A stretch of 43,421 nt of DNA from Clostridium sp. C8-1-8 (GTDB taxonomy: Bacteria > Bacillota > Clostridia > Clostridiales > Clostridiaceae), in NCBI RefSeq assembly GCF_009928445.1, contig NZ_JAABNO010000039.1:1-43421 (forward strand), written 5' to 3'. Under the pieces are notes generated by a model. The model saw nothing but the letters and a program-made list of their open reading frames with translations. It was not told the DNA's origin and did no database searches. The translations under genes and the position numbers were made by a program. Every line of letters begins with the position of its first letter. The stretch's first letter is position 1. This document shows positions 24,771 through 36,300 of this stretch, piece after piece.

Positions 24771-24970
24771 TTTTAAACTATAAAATATTGTGAAGTTAAT
24801 TGTATTAATATCCTTAAACCCTTACTAATACTATATATTTATATGATTATATAAATATAGCAATATAAGAATTTAAGAATTTAAAAAGTTATATTTTTAG
24901 TTGTAATATTAGACAGTTTAAAATTATGAGATTTAGTTTTAATTTAACTTAATTAACAAGGAGAGGTTTT

Positions 24971-25927
24971 ATGAATAGTATTTTTTGTATTGGAGAGTTA
25001 TTGATAGACTTTATATGTTCCGATGTTAATAGCAGCTTAGTAGATGGAAGCAATTTTATAAAAAAGGCTGGGGGAGCTCCAGCCAATGTTACTTCGGCAA
25101 TAGCAAAGTTAGGTGGCAAGGCTTATTTTGGTGGAAGTGTAGGAAGAGACGCTTTTGGTTTATTTTTAAAGAATACCATTGAAGAGGTTGGAGTTGATAC
25201 TTCATATATGAAACTCATGGAAGATAAAAGCACTACCTTAGCATTTGTTTCCTTGAAAGATAATGGAGAAAGAGATTTTATATTTAGTAGAGGAGCAGAT
25301 GAAGCTTATGAGTTAAGTGAGCATGAGTTATCTAAGATAATAAATAACAAGATAATTCATTTTGGATCTGCCACTGCTTTATTGAGTGGAAGTTTAAAGG
25401 CTACCTACACTGATTTGATTTATAAAGCAAAAGAAAATGGAACCTTTATTTCCTTTGATCCTAATTACAGAACTGACTTGTGGAAAGGCAGAACAGAAGA
25501 GTTTGTAGAGGTTTCGAGATGGTGTATGAAGCATGCTGATTTTGTGAAGGTAAGTGATGAGGAAGCTCTTCTTATATCAGGCAGAACTACAGTAGAAGAA
25601 GCAGCAAAAGCTATTGCTTTAATGGGCAACAGTACAGTTGCAGTTACTTTAGGAAGAGAAGGTACGTTAATCACTAATGGAGATACTACTGCTGTTATAA
25701 AAAGTGTAAGTATAAAATCCATAGACTCTACAGGCGCAGGTGATGCCTTTGTAGGTGCAGTTCTATATAAGCTAGCTCAAGCAGAGGAACCTAAAGTATC
25801 TGTTAAAAATATGGAAGCAATGAAGGACATTATAACTTTTGCAAATAAAGTGGGTGCTATTGTATGTACTAAGTTAGGAGCGATAGCTGCTCTTCCAACT
25901 TTATCGGAAGTCAATGATTTTAAGTAG
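24971..25927 (+). CDS. scrK: Fructokinase, PfkB/ribokinase family
   Basis: The 318-residue kinase phosphorylates the fructose released from sucrose 6-phosphate, giving fructose 6-phosphate for glycolysis. Signature 1 is KAGGAPANVTSAIAKLGG. Signature 2 is IDSTGAGDAFVGAV with the catalytic aspartate at about 258. The ATG follows GGAGAGG. It lies between the PTS and hydrolase genes, whose start is ten bases after its stop. Confidence 0.93.
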   Translation: MNSIFCIGELLIDFICSDVNSSLVDGSNFIKKAGGAPANVTSAIAKLGGKAYFGGSVGRDAFGLFLKNTIEEVGVDTSYMKLMEDKSTTLAFVSLKDNGERDFIFSRGADEAYELSEHELSKIINNKIIHFGSATALLSGSLKATYTDLIYKAKENGTFISFDPNYRTDLWKGRTEEFVEVSRWCMKHADFVKVSDEEALLISGRTTVEEAAKAIALMGNSTVAVTLGREGTLITNGDTTAVIKSVSIKSIDSTGAGDAFVGAVLYKLAQAEEPKVSVKNMEAMKDIITFANKVGAIVCTKLGAIAALPTLSEVNDFK

Positions 25928-25936
25928 GTGATTACT

Positions 25937-27409
25937 TTGATTAATAATAAAGACTTAATAGAAAATGCATTAGAAGAGATTAAGAAAAACAGTAGCTTAG
26001 TTAATAGTGATTACTATAGACCAAGGTTCCATATAGCGCCAAGAGTAGGACTTATCAACGATCCCAATGGCTTTGTGTTTTATAAAGATTATTATCATTT
26101 ATTTTATCAATGGCATCCTTTTGACACTAAACATGGGTTAAAGTATTGGTACCATCTAAGATCTAAGGATTTAATCTGTTGGGAAGAAGTTGGTGTTGGA
26201 TTAGCTCCAGAAAGATGGTATGAATCACATGGGTGCTATTCTGGTAGTGCTATAGAGCATGACGGAGAGATGGTAATATTTTATACAGGCAATGTTAAAG
26301 ATAAGGAAGGCAATAGAGAGTCTTATCAGTGTATGGCTTTTTCAAAGGATGGTATTAATGTAGAAAAGTATGAGGATAACCCTGTTATTGGAGGTCAGCC
26401 TGAAGGGTATACTGCTCACTTTAGAGATCCTAAGGTATGGAAGCAAGGAGAGTCTTGGTATATGGTGCTTGGAGCTCAGACTGAAAGTCTAGAAGGAAGA
26501 GTATTGTTATATAGATCTGAGAACTTAAAAGCTTGGAATTTAGTTGGAGTAGTATCAGGAAGTAATATAAATAAAAATAGTGATATGGGATATATGTGGG
26601 AGTGCCCAGATTTGTTCTCTCTGGGAGATAAAGACGTACTTATAACTTGTCCTCAAGGAATGGAGTCTCAGGGGACTTTATACAATAATAGATATCAAGC
26701 TGGATATTTTGTTGGCAGCTTGAACTATGAAACTGGTGCTATGAATCACGGAGGTTTTACTGAGATTGATAGAGGCTTTGAATTCTATGCACCACAAACT
26801 TGTAAAGATAACTTAGATAGAAGAGTTATTTATGGGTGGATGGGAATGCCTGAGGAAGAAGAACAGCCAACCAAAGAGTATCATTGGCTACATATGCTGA
26901 CCCTTCCTAGAATACTTGAATTAAAAGACAATAAGATTCATCAAAGAGTTCCAGAAGAACTTAAAAAGTTAAGAAAAAACAGTGTTTTAGCAACTAATGT
27001 TAAGATAAAAGATGATGATAAAAACTTAGAAGGTTTCTACGGAGATGTATATGAACTATGCATTGAGCTTGATATAGAAGATGCTGAGGAAGTTGGTCTT
27101 AAGCTAAGGTGCTCAGAGGATGGAGCGGAGTATACTATGCTAAGATTTTTGCCTAAAGAAAAGCTGTTTACAATAGATAGAAGTAATTCAGGAAAAGCAT
27201 TAAGTGGAGAAAGAAGCTGTAAGTTAAAGGAAAATAAAAGCTTGAAGCTTCAAATATTCTCAGATAGATCCTCTCTAGAGATATTTATAAATCAAGGGGA
27301 AGAGGTATTTTCTCTTAGAGTCTTTCCAAGCTTAGAAAGTAAAAATATAAAGTTCTTCTCTAAAGGAGGAACTGCAAAGTTTAACAATATTAAGTTCTGG
27401 GAGTATTAG
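25937..27409 (+). CDS. scrB: Sucrose-6-phosphate hydrolase, GH32
   Basis: The 490-residue glycoside hydrolase splits sucrose 6-phosphate into glucose 6-phosphate and fructose. GH32 motifs are in order: the nucleophile in GLINDPNGFV (Asp42), FRDPKVW, and the acid/base region MWECPDLF. A C-terminal beta-sandwich (about 340-490) follows. No signal peptide is present, as expected for an enzyme acting after PTS uptake. The start is probably TTG 25937, with TAGGTGA upstream; the in-frame GTG at 25928 lies within that site. It is the last gene of the sucrose cluster. Confidence 0.93.
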   Translation: MINNKDLIENALEEIKKNSSLVNSDYYRPRFHIAPRVGLINDPNGFVFYKDYYHLFYQWHPFDTKHGLKYWYHLRSKDLICWEEVGVGLAPERWYESHGCYSGSAIEHDGEMVIFYTGNVKDKEGNRESYQCMAFSKDGINVEKYEDNPVIGGQPEGYTAHFRDPKVWKQGESWYMVLGAQTESLEGRVLLYRSENLKAWNLVGVVSGSNINKNSDMGYMWECPDLFSLGDKDVLITCPQGMESQGTLYNNRYQAGYFVGSLNYETGAMNHGGFTEIDRGFEFYAPQTCKDNLDRRVIYGWMGMPEEEEQPTKEYHWLHMLTLPRILELKDNKIHQRVPEELKKLRKNSVLATNVKIKDDDKNLEGFYGDVYELCIELDIEDAEEVGLKLRCSEDGAEYTMLRFLPKEKLFTIDRSNSGKALSGERSCKLKENKSLKLQIFSDRSSLEIFINQGEEVFSLRVFPSLESKNIKFFSKGGTAKFNNIKFWEY

Positions 27410-27467
27410 TTGTAGTTTATGAATTTATCATTTTCTAAGACTAAAGCTGTGAGAATAACAAAGTAGG

Positions 27468-27499
27468 AAGACAGTCAATTAAATGGCTGTCTTTTTTTA
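27468..27499 (+). terminator. Terminator of the sucrose operon
   Basis: AAGACAGTC (27468-27476) pairs with GGCTGTCTT (27485-27493, one G-U pair), followed by seven T. Confidence 0.85.
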
Positions 27500-27689
27500 T
27501 TATTGTTAAGAAAGATTTATAAATATTGATTCAATTTTATAGGAATATAGATAAATAGATAAAACTATTAATGCATAACTTTAAAACGATAAGGTAGTTT
27601 CTTAAAACAGAAGAGATTGTAATATATTATTAAAAATAACTATATTTTTTTGATAAAAAAATAAATTTATTCTAGAAGTATAATAACTA

Positions 27690-27718
27690 TTGATAATTGG
27701 TATGTTGTGGAATAAAAT
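27690..27718 (+). promoter_or_regulatory. Promoter of the first subtilase gene
   Basis: TTGATA (27690-27695) and TAAAAT (27713-27718) have a 17-base spacer. The same boxes, with the same spacing and flanks (TATTGATAATT and GGAATAAAATGT), precede the second subtilase gene. Confidence 0.7.
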
Positions 27719-27768
27719 GTAGTAATCTACCATATGTGTAAGTTTATTTATAAAAAGGGGGTTATTAA

Positions 27769-30700
27769 ATGAAAAACAGAGTGGTTTTATCAAAAACCAT
27801 AAGTGCACTTGTTGCATTAGCTTTAGTTGTGCCTAATGGATTTACTAGACAAGTTAAGGCATTAGACAAAAAGATAATTGGGGCAAATGATCTTAAAGCT
27901 ATAGCCACAGAAATATATAAAAAGAGGCTTGATGAAAAAGCGGACAAGCTAAAAGGGAAACAACCAAATGATTCAGTAAGGGTGGTTGTTGAACTTGATG
28001 GAAAGCCAGCCTTAGATAAGGCTAGAGAAAAAGGATTAAAGTCTGCAGTTAAATCGGATATTCAATATGTTAAGGACTCGCAAAAGACCGTTCAAGACAA
28101 TGTAAAAGAGATAACTGGTAATAAGATAATTAACACATTTGGTACAGTAGTAAATGGTTTTAGTATTGATGCTAAGGTTAAAGATATAGACAATATAAAG
28201 AAATTAAAGGGTGTTAAAGATGTTAAGGTGGTAAATGTTTATTACCCAGATATGAACACCGCAAAGGAATTAACAGAAGCAACTAAGGTTTGGAAGGATC
28301 TTGGCTTAAAAGGTGAGGGAATGGTAGTATCAATAATTGATACTGGTATAGATTACACACATAAAGATATGAAGCTTACTGATACTAGCAAAGAAAAACT
28401 TACTGAGGCTAACATAAAAAAAGGCGGTCCAGGTAAGTTCTATACTGATAAGGTTCCATATGGTTATAACTTTGCTGATAAAAATGATGAAGTTAGAGAT
28501 ACAACATCTAGCATGCATGGTATGCATGTTGCAGGTATAGTAGGAGCCAATGGAAGTGATGAAGATATAGCAGCTAACAATGGCATAAAGGGTGTAGCTC
28601 CAGAAGCTCAGCTTCTAGCTATGAAAGTATTTTCCAATAATCCAGAAATAAAAGGAGCATATTCTGATGATATAGTTGCTGCAATAGAAGAATCAGTAAA
28701 TCAAGGTGCTGATATTATAAATATGAGTTTAGGATCTACAGCAAGCTTTCAAGAAGATGATGACCCTGAACAAGTAGCCATAAAGAAGGCTGTTGATGCA
28801 GGAACAGTGGTAGTAGTATCTGCAGGTAATTCTCAATACTCTACTGCTCCATACAAACAATCTAATATGACAGATACAGGCTTAGTTGGCTCTCCTGGAC
28901 TTGCTAAGGATGCACTTCAAGTAGCTAGCTATGAAAATACAAGTGTAACACTTTCTGCTATCACCCTTGAAGATGGTAAAGGAACAAAAGCAGGATATAC
29001 AACTTCAGATGTACTGCCTTCAAAGGTTTTAGATCCAACAAAGGATCTTGAAATAGTAGATTGTGGACTTGGACAAGTATCCGATTTTAAAGAAAAAGAT
29101 GTTAAAGGTAAGGTTGCTCTTATAAAAAGAGGTGCTATTAATTTCGTTGATAAGAAGAAAAATGCACAAAGCGAAGGTGCTGTTGCTGCTATAGTATATA
29201 ATCATGAGGCTGGTGGAGACGCATATATAAATATGGCTGAAGATCCATCTATAACTATACCAGGTGTATTTGTTACTAATACAGATGGTAAAAAGCTTGC
29301 TGATTTGGCTAAGAATGGCGGTAAGATCAAGTTTGGAACTGAAAGGGTTATAACTCCTAATGTAAATGCAGGAGATTTTTCGGACTTTACATCTTGGGGG
29401 CCAACACCTAACTTAGACTTTAAACCACAGATTTCTGCACCAGGTGGAAATATATTCTCTACAGTAAACAACAATCAATATGAGGTAATGAGCGGTACTT
29501 CTATGGCTTCACCTCATGTAGCAGGTAGTGAAGCTCTTATAGTAGAAGCTTTAAAGAAAGCTAATCCTAGCTTAAAGGGAAGAGATCTAGTTGATCTTGC
29601 AAAGAACACAACCGTTAACACCGCCACAATAGAAATGGACAAGTATCATACAGATACACCATATTCTCCAAGAAGACAAGGCGCAGGTATGATACAAACT
29701 GAAAAAGCTATAAATAATAAGGTTACTGTAACAAATGATGGTAATTCTTACGTAGCTTTAAAGCAAATAGGAAATGAAGCTTCCTTTGCTTTAACTCTTA
29801 AAAACTACGGAGATAAGGATGCTACTTATGATTTAGATAACTATGGAGGAGTTTTAACTGAGCAGGATCAAGAGTCTATATCTACTATGTCTTATGATGT
29901 AAAGGTAGATGGAGCAAAGGTGACTTTTGATAAGAACTCTGTAACTGTACCAGCTAACGGTACTGCAACAGTTAAGGTTACACTAACAGTACCTAAAGCT
30001 GTATCAGAAAATAGATTCGTTGAAGGTTTTGTTAAGTTTAATGCTTCTAATATACCATCCTTAGTAATACCATTCATGGGTTATTATGGGGATTGGGGTA
30101 AAGAACAAATAATAGATAAGATGAATTATGATGGAAATCCGATATTTCAAGTATCATCATCAGCAAAGACTGCTCGTGGAGACAAGTATATACCACTAGG
30201 AGTGACTGGTGAAGATAGCGAAGGAAATGATGTAGTAGATAAAGATTATATAGCCATATCACCTAATGATGATTCATTGTTTGATAATTTTGTACCTGAT
30301 TTATATTTTTTAAGAAATGCAAAAAATGTAGATGTAGAACTTTCAGATGCAAATGGTAAGGTTTTAGGTGTTGTGGCTAACGATAAGGATATTAGTAGAA
30401 AAGTATATAATGACACAGATGGTTCAGGAAAAGTATCTTCAGTTTATAACTCTTTAGCTTGGGATGGAAAGTTATACGATCCAACAGTTGGTGAAAAGAG
30501 AGCTGTGCCAGATGGTCAATACTATCTTAATATAAAAGCAACAGTAGACTTAGCAGGTGCGAAACCACAGGATTATAAGATCCCTGTGAAGGTTGATACT
30601 ACTGCACCAGAGATAAAACTAGTATCAGCAGTTTCTAATGGTACAGCTAATAATGGAGTGGCATCATATCACATAACGCTTGAAGCTAAAGACAATTTAG

Positions 30701-32925
30701 CTATGTCAAAAGACAGCCCTATTGTACTTATAAATGGACAATTAGATCAAGATATTAAGAATCTTCAAGTTAATGATGGAACTTATAGCTTCGATGCTGA
30801 TCTTAAAGCTGATAGTATAAATGATCTAGCAGTTACAGTGACAGATTCTGTTTATAATATTGGAATTAATGACTTTAAGATTAATGCTGGAAGCTCAGCT
30901 CCAGTGCTGTTCTATGATGATAACTTTACTAAGGGATTTGATAGTCCTGCTGATACTTACACCGTAGAAGGTAAGGTTAATACTCAACTTAAGACTTTCA
31001 AGATAGCAAATCAAGACGTTAAGGTTAAGGATGATGGAACTTTTGCAGTTGAACTTAAGCTAAATCAAGGAGTTAATGTTATTCCTATATACGCAGAAGA
31101 TTTAAACGGAAATAAGCTTATAAATTATTCAACAAAGATAAATTGTGACTCAATTGCTCCAGTTATTAACTTGACTAGTCCAGCAGTTAATGGAGATGGA
31201 CTAATTGTTACTAACCAAGATTCAATAACTTTAAATGGTAATGTTTCAGATAATGGAGCAGGATATAAGTTTGAAATCAATGGTGAAGTTGTTCTTAATG
31301 TAAAGGTAGATGGAGCAACAGGCCCAGAAGTTAATAAGAAAGACTTTAATAAAACTATATCTGTTAAGGATGGAGATACAATATCGCTTAAGGCTACAGA
31401 TGCTTTAGGTAATATCACTGAGAATAAGATAAAGGTGAAAATTGATAAGGTTGCTCCAGCATTAACTATATCAGGAGTGACTGATGGTGGTTTATACAAT
31501 AAGGCAGTAACACCAGTAGTAACTGCAGATAAGAAAGCTACTGTAACTTTAACTTTAGATGATAAAGCATATAGCGGAGCGCCAGTTGATGCGGAAGGAA
31601 AACATGTTCTAAAAGCTAAAGCTGTTGACGAAGCTGGCAATGTAACTGAAGCTTCAGTTACTTTTGAAATTGACAAAACCGCACCAACATTAAGTTTAAC
31701 TGGTGTAGAGGATGGAAAGCTATATAATTCAGATGTAACCCCTACAGTACAAACTGAAACTGGAGCAACTGTTAAAGCTTCGTTAGATGGAAATGCTTAT
31801 GACTTTAAGGCTGTTACTGCTGAAGGAAAGCATGTTCTTGAGGTTACCTCTACAGATAAGGCTGGAAATCAGTCAACAGTAAAAGTTAGCTTTGAAATTG
31901 ATAAGACAGTGCCTGTATTCAATGTAAAGAATATAGAAAATGGAGCTACTTACTTGGATAAGGTTACTCCAAGCATAACAGTTGATGATAACACTGTAGC
32001 AGTAAGTCTATTATTAGATGGAAAAGCTTATGATGGAGCAGCTGCGATAGCTTCAGAAGGAGACCATGTTATAACTGGAACTGCTACTGATAAGGCTGGC
32101 AATAAGTCAACTCTAGAAATTAAGTTTACAGTAAAGCAATCAGTTAAAACTGATAAGAACAGTGATGGATCAGTTAATGTATCAGTAAGAAAGCCTCTAG
32201 ATAAAGATGGCAACAATGTTGTAACTTCAGATGCTACAAACTCAGCAAGTTTTGCCTTTGAGAATGCAGATGCTATAAAGGGTGGAAGGGGTTCATTTAC
32301 ATTAAATGTAGGTACAAACTCAATTAATCTACCATTTGCAGCCTTTGATCAAAATCTAATTGGTAATGGTTCAAGAGTTGTTATAAATGCTAAAGTAGAT
32401 GAAAACTCACCATTAACTAAGGGACTAAAAGCAGTTAATAAGGTATTTACCTTTGAAGCTCTAATAGATGGCAATGGTAAGCAAACTCCAGTTCACAGCT
32501 TTAGTAATGAAGCTCTAGCTACAATAACTTTAACTTTATCAGATGATGAGTTAAAAGGCCTAGATAAGAGTAAACTTGCTGTGTTCTATTACAATGAAAC
32601 TACTAAGGCTTACGAAGAAATGGCTACAAAGTTAGATGGAAACAAAGTTACTTTCAATACTCCACACTTTAGCAGATATATAGTGGCTGAAAAGCAAGTA
32701 GCTTCAAACACTACTGGAACAAGCACAGGAACAACTACTAATGGCGGAAGTGCTAGTGGAAGCTCAGCTAATACAACCACTTCTACTGGAAGTACAGCTA
32801 CAACTAGTACACCAGCAGTAATGCCTAAGACAGGTTCAGTAATAGATTCTAATATATTAGTGATAATAGGACTTATGGCTTTAGCAGGTGGTGCAGTAAT
32901 AATAAGAAGAAAAAGATTAATCTAG
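27769..32925 (+). CDS. Cell-wall-anchored S8 subtilisin-like serine protease (lactocepin/C5a-peptidase type), copy 1
   Basis: The 1718-residue exported protease has a signal peptide (about 1-31), an I9-like prodomain segment (VRVVVELDGKPA, about 70-160) and an S8 domain with Asp191 (IIDTGID), His250 (MHGMHVAGI), oxyanion Asn354 (SAGNS) and Ser578 (MSGTSMASPH). A PA domain (about 400-520) is inserted between Asn354 and Ser578. An Fn3-like domain (about 650-765) and several Ig-like modules follow, including three ~75-residue repeats (about 1240-1480) with the DKAGN motif. A Ser/Thr/Gly-rich linker leads to MPKTG (1685-1689), a membrane helix and RRKR. All catalytic residues are intact. Such proteases degrade extracellular proteins; the substrate is unknown. 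Confidence 0.93.
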   Translation: MKNRVVLSKTISALVALALVVPNGFTRQVKALDKKIIGANDLKAIATEIYKKRLDEKADKLKGKQPNDSVRVVVELDGKPALDKAREKGLKSAVKSDIQYVKDSQKTVQDNVKEITGNKIINTFGTVVNGFSIDAKVKDIDNIKKLKGVKDVKVVNVYYPDMNTAKELTEATKVWKDLGLKGEGMVVSIIDTGIDYTHKDMKLTDTSKEKLTEANIKKGGPGKFYTDKVPYGYNFADKNDEVRDTTSSMHGMHVAGIVGANGSDEDIAANNGIKGVAPEAQLLAMKVFSNNPEIKGAYSDDIVAAIEESVNQGADIINMSLGSTASFQEDDDPEQVAIKKAVDAGTVVVVSAGNSQYSTAPYKQSNMTDTGLVGSPGLAKDALQVASYENTSVTLSAITLEDGKGTKAGYTTSDVLPSKVLDPTKDLEIVDCGLGQVSDFKEKDVKGKVALIKRGAINFVDKKKNAQSEGAVAAIVYNHEAGGDAYINMAEDPSITIPGVFVTNTDGKKLADLAKNGGKIKFGTERVITPNVNAGDFSDFTSWGPTPNLDFKPQISAPGGNIFSTVNNNQYEVMSGTSMASPHVAGSEALIVEALKKANPSLKGRDLVDLAKNTTVNTATIEMDKYHTDTPYSPRRQGAGMIQTEKAINNKVTVTNDGNSYVALKQIGNEASFALTLKNYGDKDATYDLDNYGGVLTEQDQESISTMSYDVKVDGAKVTFDKNSVTVPANGTATVKVTLTVPKAVSENRFVEGFVKFNASNIPSLVIPFMGYYGDWGKEQIIDKMNYDGNPIFQVSSSAKTARGDKYIPLGVTGEDSEGNDVVDKDYIAISPNDDSLFDNFVPDLYFLRNAKNVDVELSDANGKVLGVVANDKDISRKVYNDTDGSGKVSSVYNSLAWDGKLYDPTVGEKRAVPDGQYYLNIKATVDLAGAKPQDYKIPVKVDTTAPEIKLVSAVSNGTANNGVASYHITLEAKDNLAMSKDSPIVLINGQLDQDIKNLQVNDGTYSFDADLKADSINDLAVTVTDSVYNIGINDFKINAGSSAPVLFYDDNFTKGFDSPADTYTVEGKVNTQLKTFKIANQDVKVKDDGTFAVELKLNQGVNVIPIYAEDLNGNKLINYSTKINCDSIAPVINLTSPAVNGDGLIVTNQDSITLNGNVSDNGAGYKFEINGEVVLNVKVDGATGPEVNKKDFNKTISVKDGDTISLKATDALGNITENKIKVKIDKVAPALTISGVTDGGLYNKAVTPVVTADKKATVTLTLDDKAYSGAPVDAEGKHVLKAKAVDEAGNVTEASVTFEIDKTAPTLSLTGVEDGKLYNSDVTPTVQTETGATVKASLDGNAYDFKAVTAEGKHVLEVTSTDKAGNQSTVKVSFEIDKTVPVFNVKNIENGATYLDKVTPSITVDDNTVAVSLLLDGKAYDGAAAIASEGDHVITGTATDKAGNKSTLEIKFTVKQSVKTDKNSDGSVNVSVRKPLDKDGNNVVTSDATNSASFAFENADAIKGGRGSFTLNVGTNSINLPFAAFDQNLIGNGSRVVINAKVDENSPLTKGLKAVNKVFTFEALIDGNGKQTPVHSFSNEALATITLTLSDDELKGLDKSKLAVFYYNETTKAYEEMATKLDGNKVTFNTPHFSRYIVAEKQVASNTTGTSTGTTTNGGSASGSSANTTTSTGSTATTSTPAVMPKTGSVIDSNILVIIGLMALAGGAVIIRRKRLI

Positions 32926-32935
32926 TTTATGATAA

Positions 32936-32969
32936 AATAGGTATCTCAATTAGGGATACCTATTTTTTA
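32936..32969 (+). terminator. Terminator of the first subtilase gene
   Basis: A 12-bp stem (32936-32947 with 32953-32964, one G-U pair) has a 5-nt loop and a T run. The stem sequence AATAGGTATCTC resembles that of the second subtilase terminator. Confidence 0.88.
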
Positions 32970-33183
32970 CTATATAGAAATTATAAATCTTTTAGCTTAA
33001 ACTAGTAATATCAAGGTCTTTCAGTGTATTTTTAGACTGAATAGTAAAAAATATGTGTCCTGCCAAAAAGTTTATAAACAGTTTTTAACTTGTTTTAAAA
33101 TCTTAGTGCTTTTATAATAAAAAAGAAAAAAAGATAGTATTAAAAAATCATTATATTAATTTTAATGGGATAATAAAAAACTA

Positions 33184-33212
33184 TTGATAATTTCCAGTTT
33201 AAGGAATAAAAT
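33184..33212 (+). promoter_or_regulatory. Promoter of the second subtilase gene
   Basis: TTGATA (33184-33189) and TAAAAT (33207-33212) have a 17-base spacer, matching the promoter at 27690. A leader of about 130 bases follows before the start codon. Confidence 0.7.
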
Positions 33213-33349
33213 GTGTAATATACCGTAAGATGGTAGGTTATTAATATAGAGCTTAATTCTTTATTAATGCTATCCATACGTGGTATGTACTGGACCCTAA
33301 CAAAAAGTGTTTTGAGGGGGCATTATAGTATCCAAAAGGGGGGAATATT

Positions 33350-36300
33350 TTGAACAAATCCAGAAAGAAGATACTGTCCTTATTGGTTGCATTCTTAATG
33401 TTTGCATCATTTTTTACCAATATAAGCAGTGTCACAGCGAAGGCAGAACAGCCAGATGCTAAGAAAGTTAAACAAGAAATGATTGAAAGCATGAAGCAGC
33501 AAAATGCTGAAGGTGCAAGTAAAATCAAGGTTTCTAGTAAGCTTGAAGGCAAATTGGCCAATACTAAAGATGATGATACTAAAAAACTTAACGGAAATGA
33601 TCCAAATGAAGTAGTGAGGGTTATTGTTCAACTTGACGGAAAATCAGCGGTTGAAGGAGAGGCAAAAGGAATTTCTTCAGCCAATCCAATAACTAATAAA
33701 ACAGTTACTGGAGCTATTGAAAAAGTTCAAAATACACAATCGTCCATAATAAAGAAGGCTGAGAGTATAACTGGCAACAAAGTAAGAAGAACCTATGGCT
33801 ATCTCGTTAATGGCTTCAGTATTGAGGCTAAGAGAAGCGATATTTCAAAAATAGCTTCCATCTCTGGGGTAAAGAGTGCTACAGAGGCAAAAACTTATCA
33901 TCCAGATATGAAGTTCGCAGATACCTTGACTCAGGCCTATAGTACATGGCAGGACTTAGGGTATAAAGGTGAAGGTATGGTAGTTGCTATTGTGGATACA
34001 GGTATTGATTATACTCATAAAGATTTAACCATAACTGATCCATCAAAGGCCAAGCTTACAGCTACAACTCCTAAGGGGCCAGGAAAATTCTATTCTGTAA
34101 AGGTTCCTTATGGTCACAACTTTGCGGATGGATCTGATGATGTTGTTGACAAGAATCCTAATACTGAGATGCATGGAATGCACGTAGCAGGAATTGTTGC
34201 TGCAAATGGCAAGGAGTCCGGTGTTGATACCTTTAGTACAGTAAGAGGTGTTGCACCAGAAGCTCAATTATTAGCTATGAAGGTATTTACAAACAATCCG
34301 GCAAGTAAAAGTGCATATGATGATGATATAATAGCTGCAATAGAAGATTCTGTTCTTCATGGAGCAGATGTTATAAACATGAGTCTAGGATCAGATGCAG
34401 GCTTTCAAGATGCTAATGATCCAACTCAGATAGCTATAAAAAATGCTACTGACAATGGGACTGTAGTTGTAATATCTGCAGGTAATTCAGCTATATCTAC
34501 AGGTAGTTCAGCAAACAATGTACCACCTGTAAATACTTTAGGTACAACTGATGACGCCACTGTAGGAAGCCCAGGAGTCTCTAAAGATGCAATCACTGTA
34601 GCATCTTATGAAAACACAAATATCACAGGTCCAGCTTTCGATTATGTGTCAACAAGTGATTCTGGTCTTATGCTTTATTCTAAGAGTGAAGTTGATCCAT
34701 TAGTGGCATTGACTAATAAAGCAGGTTATCAGTTAATAGATTGTGGACAAGGCAAAAACACTATAGAAGGTACTGGGGATGATTTTTCTGGAAAGAACTT
34801 AAACGGAAAAATTGCTTTGGTACAAAAGGTAAGTGGTAGCTTCGGAAACAAAAAGCTAGCAGCTCAATATGCAGGGGCAATAGGTGTTATTTTCTATAAC
34901 GCACAAGGTGATGACTCTATACCAACAACAGCTGCTAAAGCTGGTGTTACTATACCATGCATTAATGTATCTTATTCTTCTGGTGCTAAGCTAAAAGGCT
35001 TGATAGCTAGTGGCGTAGCAGTTCAGTTTAATGGAAAGAGTACAAGTATAGCTAATCCAAATGCAGGAGACTTTTCAGCCTTTAGTTCTTGGGGACCAAC
35101 TCCAGAATTAGATTTTAAACCTGAGATATCAGCACCTGGTGGTAATATATGGTCCTTGGCAAACGGAAATAAGTATCAGTCTATGAGTGGAACATCTATG
35201 GCTTCACCTCATGTAGCTGGATCAGAGGCTTTAATAGTACAAGCGATTAAAGCTAATAATCCAGGAATTTCAGGAAGAGCTTTAGTTGAGCTAGCAAAAA
35301 AGGCTACTATTAATACAGCAAAGATAGAATATGATAAATATAATACTTCAGTGCCTTATTCACCTAGAAGACAAGGTGCTGGGTTAATACAAATAGAATC
35401 AGCAATAAAGAATAAGGTTACTGTTACAGATAACAATGGAAACGCAGCTGTAGCTTTAAAACAAATAGGACAGAGTAGTTCTTTTGACTTAACCTTAACT
35501 AATTATGGTAAAGATGCCTACACTTATAATTTAAGTGACACAGGAGTGTTAACAGAGACTACTAGTACGGATACTGGCGCTGCAACAGAAGCTGTTATAA
35601 GCGGTGCAAGTATAAAATACAGTGCAAATAAAGTAACTGTTCCAGCTGGAGGTTCTGCTAAAATAACCGTTACAATTACTTTACCAAGCAGTCTTGCTAA
35701 GCAAAGTTATGTTGAAGGTTTTATAAAGCTTGCTGCAGATAATGTTCCTTCTTTGGTTGTACCATACATGGGCTTCTATGGTGATTGGTCAGCTTTAAAG
35801 ACCATAGATTCACCTATGTGGGACTCAAGTAGAATTGTTGGAACAACAAGCTTGGGTACAGGTTCAAGTTCCGCATTTACTCCATACGCTGTTGGTAAGG
35901 ATGGAAGTATAGATAAAGATAAAGTAGCATTCTCCACAGGAAATTTAGCTCTTTACAATACTGTTGTTCCTAACCTATATATGTTAAGGAGTGCTAAGAA
36001 CTTACAAGTACAAGTACTAGATAAGGATAAAAAACTGATAAGAACTTTATCCTCAGAAAATAATGTGAAGAAAAATATTTTAGAAAATGAACTATCGAAG
36101 ACCGTATATGGAACTGTAGACTCTCAAGGTACTTGGGATGGAAGCATATACAATGAAGCAACAGGTAATTACGAGGCAGCACCAGACGGACAATATTATA
36201 TAAGAATTCAAACAACTACAGATATAGATAACTCTTCTACCCAGTCTTTAGAATTGCCTGTAAAGATTGATAGTAAAGCACCTTCTATCAATATAATATC

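Noticed and set aside
31125..31676. Minus-strand 183-residue frame within the first subtilase gene
   Set aside because: It is antisense to an intact coding region with clear domains, shows a Ser/Thr/Leu-rich composition expected from reversing repeats, and has no ribosome binding site.
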